Of a stretch of DNA of 64,000 nt, positions 41,564 through 49,443 are shown in pieces. Both the position numbers and the translations under genes were made by a program. Below the pieces are notes generated by a model. The model saw only the letters and a list, made by a program, of their open reading frames with translations, made no database searches and had not been told where the DNA came from. The DNA is from Hungatella effluvii (GTDB lineage Bacteria > Bacillota > Clostridia > Lachnospirales > Lachnospiraceae), in the NCBI RefSeq assembly GCF_003201875.1, contig NZ_QJKD01000002.1:310001-374000 (forward strand), written 5' to 3'. Position 1 is the stretch's first letter. Each line of letters opens with the position of its first letter.

Positions 41564-42436
41564 ATGATGGATTTTAAAAATGCCAGAGAGCTTCTGGATT
41601 TATGCAGTGAAAATCATTGTCCGATATCAACGATTATGCGGGAGAGAGAATGTGACCAGGGAGAGACGACATCCAAGGAGGCGGACGGCCGTATGAGGCG
41701 TGTCCTGGAGATCATGCGCTCATCCGCCACAGAGCCGATTGAAAAGCCAGGGAAATCCATGGGCGGCCTGATCGGCGGAGAGGCCCGGAAGCTGGCCGTA
41801 CGCCGGGAACATGGACAAGCCGTATGCGGCACAGTCATGAGCCGGGCGATCACCCACGCCATGGCTGTCCTGGAGGTGAACTCCTCCATGGGACTGATCG
41901 TAGCGGCTCCCACAGCCGGTTCTTCCGGCATCGTACCGGGACTGCTGCTGGCCCTTCAGGAAGAGTACGGCCTTACTGACGACCGGCTTATTGACGCCCT
42001 TTACAACGCCGGAGCCATCGGCTACCTGGCCATGCGCAACGCCACGGTGGCGGGAGCCGTAGGGGGCTGTCAGGCCGAGGTCGGAATCGCCTCCGCCATG
42101 GCCGCGTCAGCCGCTGTAGAGCTGATGGAAGGAACCCCGGAACAGTGCCTGTACGCCGCCTCCACGGTTCTCATGAACATGCTTGGCCTCGTCTGCGACC
42201 CCGTAGGCGGCCTTGTAGAATATCCCTGTCAGAACCGCAATGCATCCGGCGTGGCTAATGCCCTGATCGCCGCAGAGATTTCCTTGAGCGGAATCAGGCA
42301 GCTGATCCCCTTCGATGAGATGCTGGCTACCATGTACTCTGTGGGCAAAAAGCTTCCCTCTGAACTTCGCGAAACCGCTTTGGGAGGCTGCGCCTCGACT
42401 CCATCGGCCTGTCAGTTGTGCCATTTATCCAGTTAA
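41564..42436 (+). CDS. sdaAA: L-serine dehydratase, iron-sulfur-dependent, alpha subunit
   Basis: The 290-residue protein starts at ATG 41564 behind GAGGAG. Features: MGGLIGGEARKL, APTAGSSGIVPGLLLAL, GAVGGCQAEVGIASAMAAS and CDPVGGLVEYPCQNRN, with cluster-ligand Cys residues (GGCQ, VCDP) and the final TPSACQLC. It is the catalytic partner of the beta subunit and supplies pyruvate and ammonia from serine. Intact and in operon with sdaAB. Confidence 0.95.
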   Translation: MMDFKNARELLDLCSENHCPISTIMRERECDQGETTSKEADGRMRRVLEIMRSSATEPIEKPGKSMGGLIGGEARKLAVRREHGQAVCGTVMSRAITHAMAVLEVNSSMGLIVAAPTAGSSGIVPGLLLALQEEYGLTDDRLIDALYNAGAIGYLAMRNATVAGAVGGCQAEVGIASAMAASAAVELMEGTPEQCLYAASTVLMNMLGLVCDPVGGLVEYPCQNRNASGVANALIAAEISLSGIRQLIPFDEMLATMYSVGKKLPSELRETALGGCASTPSACQLCHLSS

Positions 42437-42509
42437 TTGAGAGGCTTTACTTTTCCGCCCCAATATTGTAGAATAAAACGGAACATTGTTAGAAATTGGA
42501 GGCAGACGG

Positions 42510-43406
42510 ATGGCAGGTTTTTATGAACCGGAGATCCTTTCCCGTGTACAGCAGATGGAATTGGAGATACTGAAGGATGTCATGGATCTCTGTGACAGCC
42601 ATGGGCTTCTCTGTTTCGGCATGGCGGGAACGGCGATCGGAGCGATTCGGCATAAGGGGTTTATTCCGTGGGATGACGACATTGACGTTGCCATGCCAAG
42701 GAAGGATTTTGAGTGCCTTTTAAAGCTGGTGGAAGAAGAACTCGGCGATAAGTATTACGTCCTGAACTGGCGGACCAGTGAGAATTACCCGCTGATGACG
42801 ACGAGGATCTGCCGCCGCGGCACCAGATTCGTGGATTCTCCCATGAGGGATGTGGACAGCCCTCTCGGAGTATTTTTAGATATGTATGTATATGACGATA
42901 TACCGGATTCCGGGTTTCTCATGAAGCTTCAGGCATGGGAGGCCTGGTTTTTCAGTAAACTTTTAATTCTGCGGTCGATTCCCCGGCCGTATCTGGCCCA
43001 GACCGGCTGGAAGGCCAGGGTGATCACCGCCATCTGTATTGCGGTGCATAACGTGCTGAAGGGGCTCCGCATCTCGAAGCGGGGACTGGCGGCCCGCTGT
43101 GAGAAGATCTGCCGCCGTTACGAGGGGAAAGATACGAAGCGCATGGCCTTTTATCCGGATACGAATCCGTTCTGGAATGTAGTGGAAAAGGCGGCGTTTT
43201 CGCCGGGCATGAAGCTGGATTTTGAGGGCTTCAAGCTGTTATTTCCAAGAACAGAGCATGACATTCTCACCTATATGTACGGGGACTATATGCAGATGCC
43301 TCCGGTGGAGAAGAGGAAGACCCATTATCCCTACATTCTCGACCTGGGCGACGGAGCGGTACTGTCGGGAGAAACGGTCACAGACAGAGGAATGAAGAAG
43401 ATATGA
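42510..43406 (+). CDS. LicD-family phosphotransferase
   Basis: The 298-residue protein starts at ATG 42510 after TGGAGG. The LicD nucleotidyltransferase-fold motif reads GTAIGAIRHKGFIPWDDDID (about 37-56), with the metal-binding DDDID, then PRKDFECLLKLVEE and the C-terminal LLFPRTEHDILTYMYGDYMQ. LicD proteins transfer phosphorylcholine or related phospho-substituents from CDP-linked donors to surface glycans or teichoic acids. It opens the polysaccharide cluster and overlaps the flippase gene by 4 bp (ATGA). No choline genes are nearby, so the substituent may differ. Confidence 0.92.
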   Translation: MAGFYEPEILSRVQQMELEILKDVMDLCDSHGLLCFGMAGTAIGAIRHKGFIPWDDDIDVAMPRKDFECLLKLVEEELGDKYYVLNWRTSENYPLMTTRICRRGTRFVDSPMRDVDSPLGVFLDMYVYDDIPDSGFLMKLQAWEAWFFSKLLILRSIPRPYLAQTGWKARVITAICIAVHNVLKGLRISKRGLAARCEKICRRYEGKDTKRMAFYPDTNPFWNVVEKAAFSPGMKLDFEGFKLLFPRTEHDILTYMYGDYMQMPPVEKRKTHYPYILDLGDGAVLSGETVTDRGMKKI

Positions 43407-44707
43407 GATGGCTCAGACAAAGGATGTTCGGCAGTCTCCGTACAGGAACTGCCGAGGTAGAACGGCAGAATATTGCCTGGAACATGATCGGGAGCCTGAT
43501 TTATGCCGGCTCCAGCATGATTCTGACTGCTCTGGTCAATCATTTAATCGGCCCGGAGCAGGGCGGTATCTTCGGATTTGCGTTCAGCGCATTTGGTCAG
43601 CAGATGTTTCTGGTGGCCTATTTTGGTATGCGTCCGTTTCAGAGCACCGATGTAAATCAGGCCTACACCTTTGGAGAGTACCGTCGTGTCAGGCTTTATA
43701 CGTGTGTGGCGGCCGTTATATTCGGCATAATCTATATTTTCGTTAATTCGTATATCGTACCGGATGGATATTCACGCCAGAAGACGCTGGTGGTTTTTCT
43801 GATGGTAATTTATAAGGTTCTGGATGGCTTTGCCGATGTCTATGAATCGGAATTCCAGCGGGAAGGACGTCTCTATCTGACCGGGAAAGCCATGGCATAC
43901 CGGACGATTCTGTCAGTAATCCTGTTTTTGGGCGCGCTTTATGCGACACAGGATCTGGTATTTTCCTGTATAATCGCAGTACTGGCCCAGGCGGCCGGGA
44001 TTCTGTTGTTCGACTGGAACACCATGAAGCTGGTGCCTGGCGTGAACCTCTCGCGGGCGGCAGGAAAATCCCTGGCTCTGATCCGGGAGTCATTTCTTCT
44101 GTTTTTGTCGGTCTTCCTCGACGGTCTGATCTTTGCTATGGCGAAATATGCGGTGGATGCGCAGATGACCTCGATGGACACCGCCATTTTCGTGGCTGTC
44201 TTTATGCCGACCTCTGTCATCAATCTGGCGGCCAACTTCGTGATCCGGCCGTTTTTGACGAAGATGTCCTACCAGTGGGAGGAAAAAAAGTTTCACGAAT
44301 TTACCCGGGATATAAAGAGGCTGGTGGCCATTATACTGGTATTAACAGTCATCGCACTGGCCGGTGCCTGGGCGATCGGTGTGCCGGTGCTGGGGGCGAT
44401 CTCCAATGTGGAGCTGGCGCCATATAAGTCCGGACTTCTGTATATTATTCTGGGAGGCGGGTTCTTTGCGGTTATGAATCTGTTTTATTACGTGCTTGTT
44501 ATTATGAAATGCCAGCGCAGGATTTTCTTTGGATACGTTCCTGTGTGCCTCCTGTCCGTGGTTCTGTCGTTTCTTCTGGTTAAGATCGGCGGAATCAACG
44601 GAGGGGCATTTTCCTATATGCTGGAAATGCTGGTGCTCATGATGTGCTTCATGGGTCAGGCATTCTATGTATTTCACAGAGCGAAGAAACAACAGGGAGG
44701 GTGTTGA
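43403..44707 (+). CDS. Polysaccharide flippase-like membrane protein (MATE/MVF-type, Wzx-like)
   Basis: The 434-residue protein has about twelve predicted transmembrane helices. The first begins near NMIGSLIYAGSSMILTALVN (about 29-48), the last near FSYMLEMLVLMMCFMGQAFY. The layout and GPEQGGIFGFAFSAFGQQMF resemble Wzx/RfbX oligosaccharide flippases, which move lipid-linked glycan units across the membrane. Because the same cluster also encodes an ABC exporter, two export routes, or two glycans, may exist. It overlaps the LicD gene by 4 bp and ends just before the GT2 gene. Confidence 0.85.
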   Translation: MRWLRQRMFGSLRTGTAEVERQNIAWNMIGSLIYAGSSMILTALVNHLIGPEQGGIFGFAFSAFGQQMFLVAYFGMRPFQSTDVNQAYTFGEYRRVRLYTCVAAVIFGIIYIFVNSYIVPDGYSRQKTLVVFLMVIYKVLDGFADVYESEFQREGRLYLTGKAMAYRTILSVILFLGALYATQDLVFSCIIAVLAQAAGILLFDWNTMKLVPGVNLSRAAGKSLALIRESFLLFLSVFLDGLIFAMAKYAVDAQMTSMDTAIFVAVFMPTSVINLAANFVIRPFLTKMSYQWEEKKFHEFTRDIKRLVAIILVLTVIALAGAWAIGVPVLGAISNVELAPYKSGLLYIILGGGFFAVMNLFYYVLVIMKCQRRIFFGYVPVCLLSVVLSFLLVKIGGINGGAFSYMLEMLVLMMCFMGQAFYVFHRAKKQQGGC

Positions 44708-44709
44708 CC

Positions 44710-45399
44710 ATGGACAAGGTGCTGGTGATCATACCTGCGTATAACGAGGCGCTCAATATTGAGCGTGTCGTGACGGGGCTTCAGGAGGAATATCCCATCT
44801 TCGATTACGTGATCGTCAATGACGGCTCTGCGGATGAGACGGCGGCTGTCTGCCGGCGCTGCGGATTTCATCTGATCGATCTGCCTGTAAATCTGGGGCT
44901 GGCCGGGGCATTTCAGACAGGACTCAAGTATGCGTACCGTAAAGGATACCGCTACGCGATCCAGTTTGACGGCGACGGACAGCACAGGCCGGAATATATT
45001 GAGGCAATGCGGGAAAAAATGGATGAGGGATACGATATTGTGATCGGGTCCCGTTTCGTCACGGAAAAGAAGCCGAATTCCATGCGCATGCTGGGAAGCA
45101 GGCTGCTGTCGGCGGCGATCCGGCTGACAACCGGAGCTTCCGTCACGGACCCGACCTCCGGAATGCGTATGTTTAATGAACGCATGATCCGTGAGTTTGC
45201 AGAAGGCTTAAACTATGGCCCGGAGCCGGATACGATTTCCTATCTGCTGAAGCAGGGTGCGCGGGTGGCGGAGATTCAGGTGACGATGGATGAGAGAATC
45301 CTTGGAGAGAGTTACTTAAAGCCTGTGAGCGCCGCTCGTTACATGGGGAAAATGATGTTTTCCATCCTGCTGGTGCAGAATTTCAGGAAACGCGACTGA
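44710..45399 (+). CDS. GT2 glycosyltransferase, polyprenyl-phosphate sugar synthase-like
   Basis: The 229-residue protein starts at ATG 44710 behind AGGGAGGG. GT-A motifs: VLVIIPAYNEALNIERVV, IVNDGSADET, LPVNLGLAGAFQTGLKYA and the metal-binding FDGDGQHRPEYI. The size and NLGL..A pattern resemble DPM1/GtrB-type enzymes that load a sugar onto undecaprenyl phosphate, though there is no C-terminal membrane helix. The DUF2304 gene that follows is a frequent companion of this group. It is likely part of a modification system for the glycan. Confidence 0.88.
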   Translation: MDKVLVIIPAYNEALNIERVVTGLQEEYPIFDYVIVNDGSADETAAVCRRCGFHLIDLPVNLGLAGAFQTGLKYAYRKGYRYAIQFDGDGQHRPEYIEAMREKMDEGYDIVIGSRFVTEKKPNSMRMLGSRLLSAAIRLTTGASVTDPTSGMRMFNERMIREFAEGLNYGPEPDTISYLLKQGARVAEIQVTMDERILGESYLKPVSAARYMGKMMFSILLVQNFRKRD

Positions 45400-45438
45400 G
45401 TTTCCGAGAGTGCTCAATAAGAGAAGGGAGAATGTACG

Positions 45439-45849
45439 ATGACCGTTATACTTCGGTGGGTACTGATAATAGTTTCCATACTGCTGACATTTTTTGTGCT
45501 GAGAAAGATCCGTCAGTCCAAGGTAAAGATTGAGGACTCCATATTCTGGGTGATGTTCGCCCTGATGATGGTTGTGTTCAGCATATTCCCGGGATTAGCC
45601 GACATTCTGTCTGATTTCGTCGGAACGTATTCCACCTCTAATTTCATCTTCATGTTTGTGATCTTTATTCTGCTTGTGAAGGTGTTCTTTCTGTCGCTCA
45701 AGATCTCACAGCTGGAAAGCAGGGTGACGGAGCTGATCCAGCAGATGGCGCTCGACAGAAAAGAAGATGCAGACAGAAAGGAAGATGGAGGCGTGGAAAC
45801 CTATCCGGATAAGAAGGGAGAAACGCGCGATGAACGCAGATACTGTTAA
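45439..45849 (+). CDS. DUF2304 small membrane protein
   Basis: The 136-residue protein has about three transmembrane helices (7-27; 38-58; 70-90, FIFMFVIFILLVKVFFLSLK), a short coiled segment (ISQLESRVTELIQQMALD) and a charged Lys/Asp/Glu tail. DUF2304 proteins typically accompany polyprenyl-phosphate glycosyltransferases and are thought to act as membrane partners; the biochemical role is not established. The gene overlaps the next one by 20 bp. Confidence 0.88.
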   Translation: MTVILRWVLIIVSILLTFFVLRKIRQSKVKIEDSIFWVMFALMMVVFSIFPGLADILSDFVGTYSTSNFIFMFVIFILLVKVFFLSLKISQLESRVTELIQQMALDRKEDADRKEDGGVETYPDKKGETRDERRYC

Positions 45850-47482
45850 AGTTGGAAAGAAGAGAAATCTCCAAACTGCAAAAAAGATTGCGGGACAGAG
45901 CGGTCTGTGGATGGCGGTGGCCGCAATCCTTTTTCTTTTCATCGTCTTCGTAAAGCCGTATCACAATGTGATTGACGCCATTCCTTCTCCGGAATATGAG
46001 TCTGTGCGTCTTTTTTATATCTGGGTTTTACGTCTGGGGATCGTGTTTCTGGCAGTTCTTGCCGGAATACTCTGGATATACGGGAAGAAACCTGGCTGGT
46101 TGTTTCCGGCTACGGTCATCTGCCTGGGACTCTTTTACATGATGATTCTGCCGCCGTTTTCGGCTCCGGACGAACCGCGCCATTTCGTCAGCGCATACCG
46201 GCTGTCAAACCAGATTATGGGGAAACAGGCAGTGGCGGACGAGGCATTCCTTTCATCGGCGTCGGATAAGGAAAAGGAATACATTGCCCGGGGCGGCAAC
46301 GTGCTGGTGCGGGAGCAGGACGGACGGGAGGAACCGTATGCCAGCGTGGGACGGGATTCCTACGCGCTGATGCTTAGGGAACTGTTTACGAAGGATGCAG
46401 GCAGCGGCACGACGGTCCGCTTTGAGGCGCCGGTGAATACGACGCCGGTGGTCTATTTACCGCAGGCGCTGGGCATTTCCTTTGCAAGAGTACTGCATCT
46501 GGGATATATTCCGCTCATCTATATGGGGCGTCTGTTCAACCTGCTGACATTTGCCGGCATGGCATGGCTGGCTGTCCGCATTATGCCGTTTAAGAAAGAA
46601 ATGTTCATGGCCGTGAGTCTTCTCCCCATGACCCTCCATCTGGCAGCCTCCTTATCGTACGATACGTCGCTTATCGGACTGTCTCTCCTGTTTTTCGCAT
46701 GGTGCTTTTATCTGGCCTACGAGAAGAAACAGATCGGAATCCGTGACACGGTGATCCTTGGACTTCTTCTTGTCCTTTTAGAACCGTGCAAAATTGTATA
46801 TCTGCCGCTGGCGGGGATCTGCCTTTTGATTCCGGCATCGAAATTCGGTGAGAAGAGACGGTACTGGATCTCGGTAACTGCGGTCATTGGAGTGATGGCG
46901 CTGGCTATCTTTTTAATCAACAATGTGGTACTGTCCGCCTGGATTCAGGATACGGAAAATATAATCAGCTGGGAAGGCGGATCGGCCGGATATACGATCC
47001 AGGATATCTTAAAGGAGCCGTACCAGGCGTTCCTGATTTATTATGAGACACTGGTGACACAGTTTGACTACTATCAGGCCACCATGCTGGGCGGGTATCT
47101 GGGAAATCTGGATCCCAATCTGACGGTTCCGTATTTCTGTCTGTATCTGTTGTGGGGAATCTTGATTGTAAGCTCTGTCAGGAGGGCCGGGGATCACACT
47201 CCGTTTAAGCCCGGTCAGAAGGTGTGGATCGCGGTTCTTACATTACTGAGCTTCTGTCTGGTGCTGACCTCCATGCTTCTGGGCTGGACGCCAAAGGGCT
47301 TCACCTATATCGCGGGAATCCAGGGGCGGTATTTCCTGCCGATTCTTCCGCTGATTCTGCTGATGATTTATGGAGACAATCTGACTATTAAGAGGGATTA
47401 TTCGAAGGGGATTTATTATCTGGAGTGTTTTGTCAGCATCTATGCGCTTGTGAGAATCTGCACTGTGATGTGTATCAGATGA
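45830..47482 (+). CDS. DUF2142-family polytopic membrane protein
   Basis: The 550-residue protein starts at ATG 45830 behind AAGGGAG, overlapping the DUF2304 gene. It has about 10-12 predicted transmembrane helices and the DUF2142 signature PPFSAPDEPRHFVSAYRLSN (about 105-124), where an acidic DEP-H motif resembles the first extracellular loop of GT-C glycosyltransferases. The large outer loop (about 130-210) follows. Such proteins are probably GT-C enzymes that transfer a sugar from a polyprenyl carrier to the glycan outside the membrane, using the product of the GT2/DUF2304 pair. This is inference from fold type and gene order. Confidence 0.85.
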   Translation: MNADTVKVGKKRNLQTAKKIAGQSGLWMAVAAILFLFIVFVKPYHNVIDAIPSPEYESVRLFYIWVLRLGIVFLAVLAGILWIYGKKPGWLFPATVICLGLFYMMILPPFSAPDEPRHFVSAYRLSNQIMGKQAVADEAFLSSASDKEKEYIARGGNVLVREQDGREEPYASVGRDSYALMLRELFTKDAGSGTTVRFEAPVNTTPVVYLPQALGISFARVLHLGYIPLIYMGRLFNLLTFAGMAWLAVRIMPFKKEMFMAVSLLPMTLHLAASLSYDTSLIGLSLLFFAWCFYLAYEKKQIGIRDTVILGLLLVLLEPCKIVYLPLAGICLLIPASKFGEKRRYWISVTAVIGVMALAIFLINNVVLSAWIQDTENIISWEGGSAGYTIQDILKEPYQAFLIYYETLVTQFDYYQATMLGGYLGNLDPNLTVPYFCLYLLWGILIVSSVRRAGDHTPFKPGQKVWIAVLTLLSFCLVLTSMLLGWTPKGFTYIAGIQGRYFLPILPLILLMIYGDNLTIKRDYSKGIYYLECFVSIYALVRICTVMCIR

Positions 47483-47538
47483 TGGGAGATAGCAGGCAGA
47501 TGATAGATAGCAGAAATAAATAACAGAAAGGCTGGACT

Positions 47539-48504
47539 ATGGCAGTAGAAACGATTGAAAAAAACCGAACAGTGGATGTCATTATTCCGGTATATAAACC
47601 GGATTCGGTATTTGAAACGCTTTTAGAGCGGCTGGGAAAGCAAAACTATCCGATTCGGCGCATTATTATTATGAATACGGAACAGTCTTTCTGGAAAGAA
47701 GATATTTATGAGACTGTCCCTAATCTGGAAGTACACCACGTGACAAAAAATGAGTTTGATCACGGTGGAACGAGAAACCAGGGAGCTTCATATTCGGAAG
47801 CCGATATCATGGTATTTATGACGGACGATGCGATCCCCGCGGACAGGGAGTTAATCGGAGCTCTGGTAAAGGGGCTGAGTCAGAAAGGGCCGTCAGGGGA
47901 ATACGTGGCGGCGGCCTATGCAAGACAGCTGCCAAACCGTGACTGCGCTCCGGCGGAAAAATATACCAGATCCTTTAACTATCCGGCGGAAAGCTATGTG
48001 AAGACGAAAGGCGATTTAGAGGAACTGGGAATTAAGACATTCTTTGCTTCCAATGTCTGCTGTGCCTATGACAGAAAGCTTTTTCTTGAGGCAGGCGGAT
48101 TCACGAACCAGACGATCTTTAATGAGGATATGATTTACGCAGGAAATGCAGTTCTCTATCGGGGGCAGGCGATTGCCTATGTTGCAGAGGCCAGGGTGAT
48201 TCATTCTCATAATTATGGGTGCAGCGCTCAGCTAAAGCGCAATTTTGATCTTGCAGTTTCCCAGACAGACCACCCGGAAGTATTTGACGGGATCCGCTCA
48301 GAGAGCGAGGGAATCCGTTTGGTGAAGAAGACGTGTAAATGGCTCGTAGAACAGAAAAAGCCATGGCTGATCCCCGGAGTGATTGTAAAAAGCGGATTTA
48401 AGTATCTGGGATATCTGATGGGGAAACGGTATAGGAAGCTTCCGAGGTGGGTGATTATGAAAATAACGATGAATCGGGAATATTGGGGGAAAGTATCGGG
48501 ATAA
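47539..48504 (+). CDS. GT2 glycosyltransferase, rhamnosyltransferase-like
   Basis: The 321-residue protein starts at ATG 47539 behind AGAAAGG. GT-A features: VDVIIPVYKPDSVFETLLER, FDHGGTRNQGASYSEADIMV (a motif common in RfbF/RfbN-type rhamnosyltransferases), MTDDAIPADREL (DxD-like DDA) and FNEDMIYAGNAV. It would add a sugar, probably rhamnose, to the growing chain in the cytosol. The nearby rfbC supports a rhamnose-containing glycan, but rfbA, rfbB and rfbD are not in the window. The C-terminus is basic and may touch the membrane. Confidence 0.87.
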   Translation: MAVETIEKNRTVDVIIPVYKPDSVFETLLERLGKQNYPIRRIIIMNTEQSFWKEDIYETVPNLEVHHVTKNEFDHGGTRNQGASYSEADIMVFMTDDAIPADRELIGALVKGLSQKGPSGEYVAAAYARQLPNRDCAPAEKYTRSFNYPAESYVKTKGDLEELGIKTFFASNVCCAYDRKLFLEAGGFTNQTIFNEDMIYAGNAVLYRGQAIAYVAEARVIHSHNYGCSAQLKRNFDLAVSQTDHPEVFDGIRSESEGIRLVKKTCKWLVEQKKPWLIPGVIVKSGFKYLGYLMGKRYRKLPRWVIMKITMNREYWGKVSG

Positions 48505-48546
48505 TAAGGGAGTAAATAAAAATAGAGTATATAATACTGTTTTTTA

Positions 48547-48575
48547 TTGTAAAACATTGCTATATATGTTAATAT
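48547..48575 (+). promoter_or_regulatory. Promoter of the first small-peptide module
   Basis: TTGTAA (48547-48552) and TAATAT (48570-48575) are separated by 17 bp. The leader that follows carries GGGTGCTGCC and CGGTTCACC (48582-48611), an inverted copy of the sequence found at 49034-49064 and 49257-49286. Confidence 0.6.
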
Positions 48576-48666
48576 AAAGTTGGGTGCTGCCAAAACGGTA
48601 AGCGGTTCACCTTTCGCCGAAATGAGTACATTTTGAGAACTTCCCGTATTTTCGGAGGTGATACAT

Positions 48667-48967
48667 ATGTGGAAAATAAGAACGAAAGGGACAGATGATG
48701 CCAGTACTCCATCCAGCCAGTAATCATAGTTCCAACACTGCCTATTTTGCCATCTGCCGCGTTGTCGTCGGTCAGCGGAGGAACCACTCCGCTTCCCTCC
48801 TCCGCCTTGCAGACTGACAAAATATTCAGCACTGGAATTATGATTACTGACTGGATGGAGCACTGGGTATTGTTGTCGGGATTGTCGGTATCATCGTGAC
48901 TGTGATCAGTATTGTAGTAACAGTCGTGAGTATCAGACATGATGACAAAAAAGACAGAATAAATTGA
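48667..48967 (+). pseudogene. Small hydrophobic peptide gene, copy 1, interrupted
   Basis: The frame starts ATG 48667 behind GGAGGTG with MWKIRTKGTDD, then is interrupted at 48701 by a 166-bp palindromic insert and stops after 18 codons. Beyond the insert (48867-48967) the sequence resumes as IVGIIVTVISIVVTVVS and IRHDDKKDRIN, close to the intact copy at 49119. An extra G near 48690 also shifts the frame. The gene has good promoter and ribosome-binding signals but cannot make the full peptide, so it is a pseudogene of a type I toxin-like membrane peptide. Confidence 0.75.
48701..48866. repeat. 166-bp palindromic insert in the peptide gene
   Basis: CCAGTACTCCATCCAGCCAG at 48701 pairs with its inverted copy ending at 48866 (arms of about 40 bp, a few mismatches). 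A second nested pair, ATTTTGCCATCTGC / GCAGACTGACAAAAT, and a central AGCGGAG/CTCCGCT hairpin lie inside. No transposase is encoded. It looks like a non-autonomous hairpin element (MITE-like). It is unrelated in sequence to the ~290-bp palindromes elsewhere in the window. Confidence 0.75.
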
Positions 48968-48971
48968 CATC

Positions 48972-49017
48972 AAAAAAGCAACCGCTCGACTTCCCAAAGT
49001 AGTAGTTGCTTTTTTTG
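48972..49017. terminator. Bidirectional terminator shared by peptide mRNA and antisense RNA
   Basis: AAAAAAGCAAC and GTTGCTTTTTTT flank a ~22-base interior (CGCTCGACTTCCCAAAGTAGTA) that can pair in part. A/T tracts on both sides allow termination of convergent transcripts, as in txpA/ratA- and bsrE-type modules. Confidence 0.75.
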
Positions 49018-49068
49018 ATAGTAACTATTAACCAAGGTGAACCGTTTGCTATGGCAGCACCTTTTTGT
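48972..49068 (-). ncRNA. Predicted antisense RNA, module 1
   Basis: A perfect minus-strand promoter (49075-49103) would start a transcript at about 49068. It runs through the GGTGCTGCC/CGGTTCACC hairpin to the bidirectional terminator, about 95 nt. It would overlap only the 3' end of the peptide mRNA, the usual arrangement of type I antitoxin RNAs in Firmicutes. Transcription is inferred from promoter and terminator only. Confidence 0.5.
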
Positions 49069-49074
49069 AATTAC

Positions 49075-49103
49075 ATTGTAGCAGAGTAGAATGATTGTGT
49101 CAA
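49075..49103 (-). promoter_or_regulatory. Consensus promoter for antisense RNA 1
   Basis: On the minus strand TTGACA (49103-49098), 17 bp, TACAAT (49080-49075). It is among the best sigma-A promoters in the window, and points into the peptide gene rather than toward any protein-coding start. Confidence 0.8.
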
Positions 49104-49118
49104 GGATTCTAAAATATA

Positions 49119-49262
49119 ATGTGGAAAAAAATAAGAACGAAAGGACAGATGATGTTAGGGATTGTCGGTATCATCGTGACTGTGATTAGTATTGTAGTAA
49201 CAGTCGTGATTATCAGACATACTGACAAAGAAGACAAGAAAGACTACTATCAAAAAAGGTGA
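49119..49262 (+). CDS. Small transmembrane peptide, type I toxin-like (copy 2)
   Basis: This 47-codon gene encodes a basic N-terminus (MWKKIRTKGQMM), one strongly hydrophobic helix (about 13-31, LGIVGIIVTVISIVVTVVII) and a charged tail (RHTDKEDKKDYYQKR). This is the layout of type I toxins and holin-like toxins. It is near-identical to the broken copy 1. It has no good ribosome binding site (only AAGGA 12-13 bp upstream), and the shared terminator seen after copy 1 is missing, apparently deleted, so its own tail runs into the next antisense region. A strong antisense promoter lies 35-63 bp beyond its stop. Whether it is expressed is uncertain. Confidence 0.6.
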   Translation: MWKKIRTKGQMMLGIVGIIVTVISIVVTVVIIRHTDKEDKKDYYQKR

Positions 49263-49296
49263 GCCGTTTGCTATGACAGCACCTTTATGTGTTTAC

Positions 49297-49325
49297 ATTG
49301 TAGCAGAGTAAATATCATCTGTCAA
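49297..49325 (-). promoter_or_regulatory. Consensus promoter for antisense RNA 2
   Basis: On the minus strand TTGACA (49325-49320), 17 bp, TACAAT (49302-49297). It matches the module 1 promoter and fires toward the intact peptide gene at 49119-49262, giving an RNA antisense to its 3' part. The end of this RNA is not clear because the terminator is missing here. Confidence 0.8.
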
Positions 49326-49443
49326 GATGGGAAGATACACGAATTCTAAGGTAAAATCCCCCATCTAGTGGAAATTTAAGCTGAGTTGTGATAGAATGCT
49401 ACAAGACAAGAAATGACAAAGTGATGTAAAGGAGCATGAAAAT

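Noticed and set aside
48569..48997. Minus-strand 142-codon frame across the small-peptide region
   Set aside because: It runs through the palindromic insert, the terminator and the reverse of the peptide gene, and has no ribosome binding site; it is best explained as a shadow.
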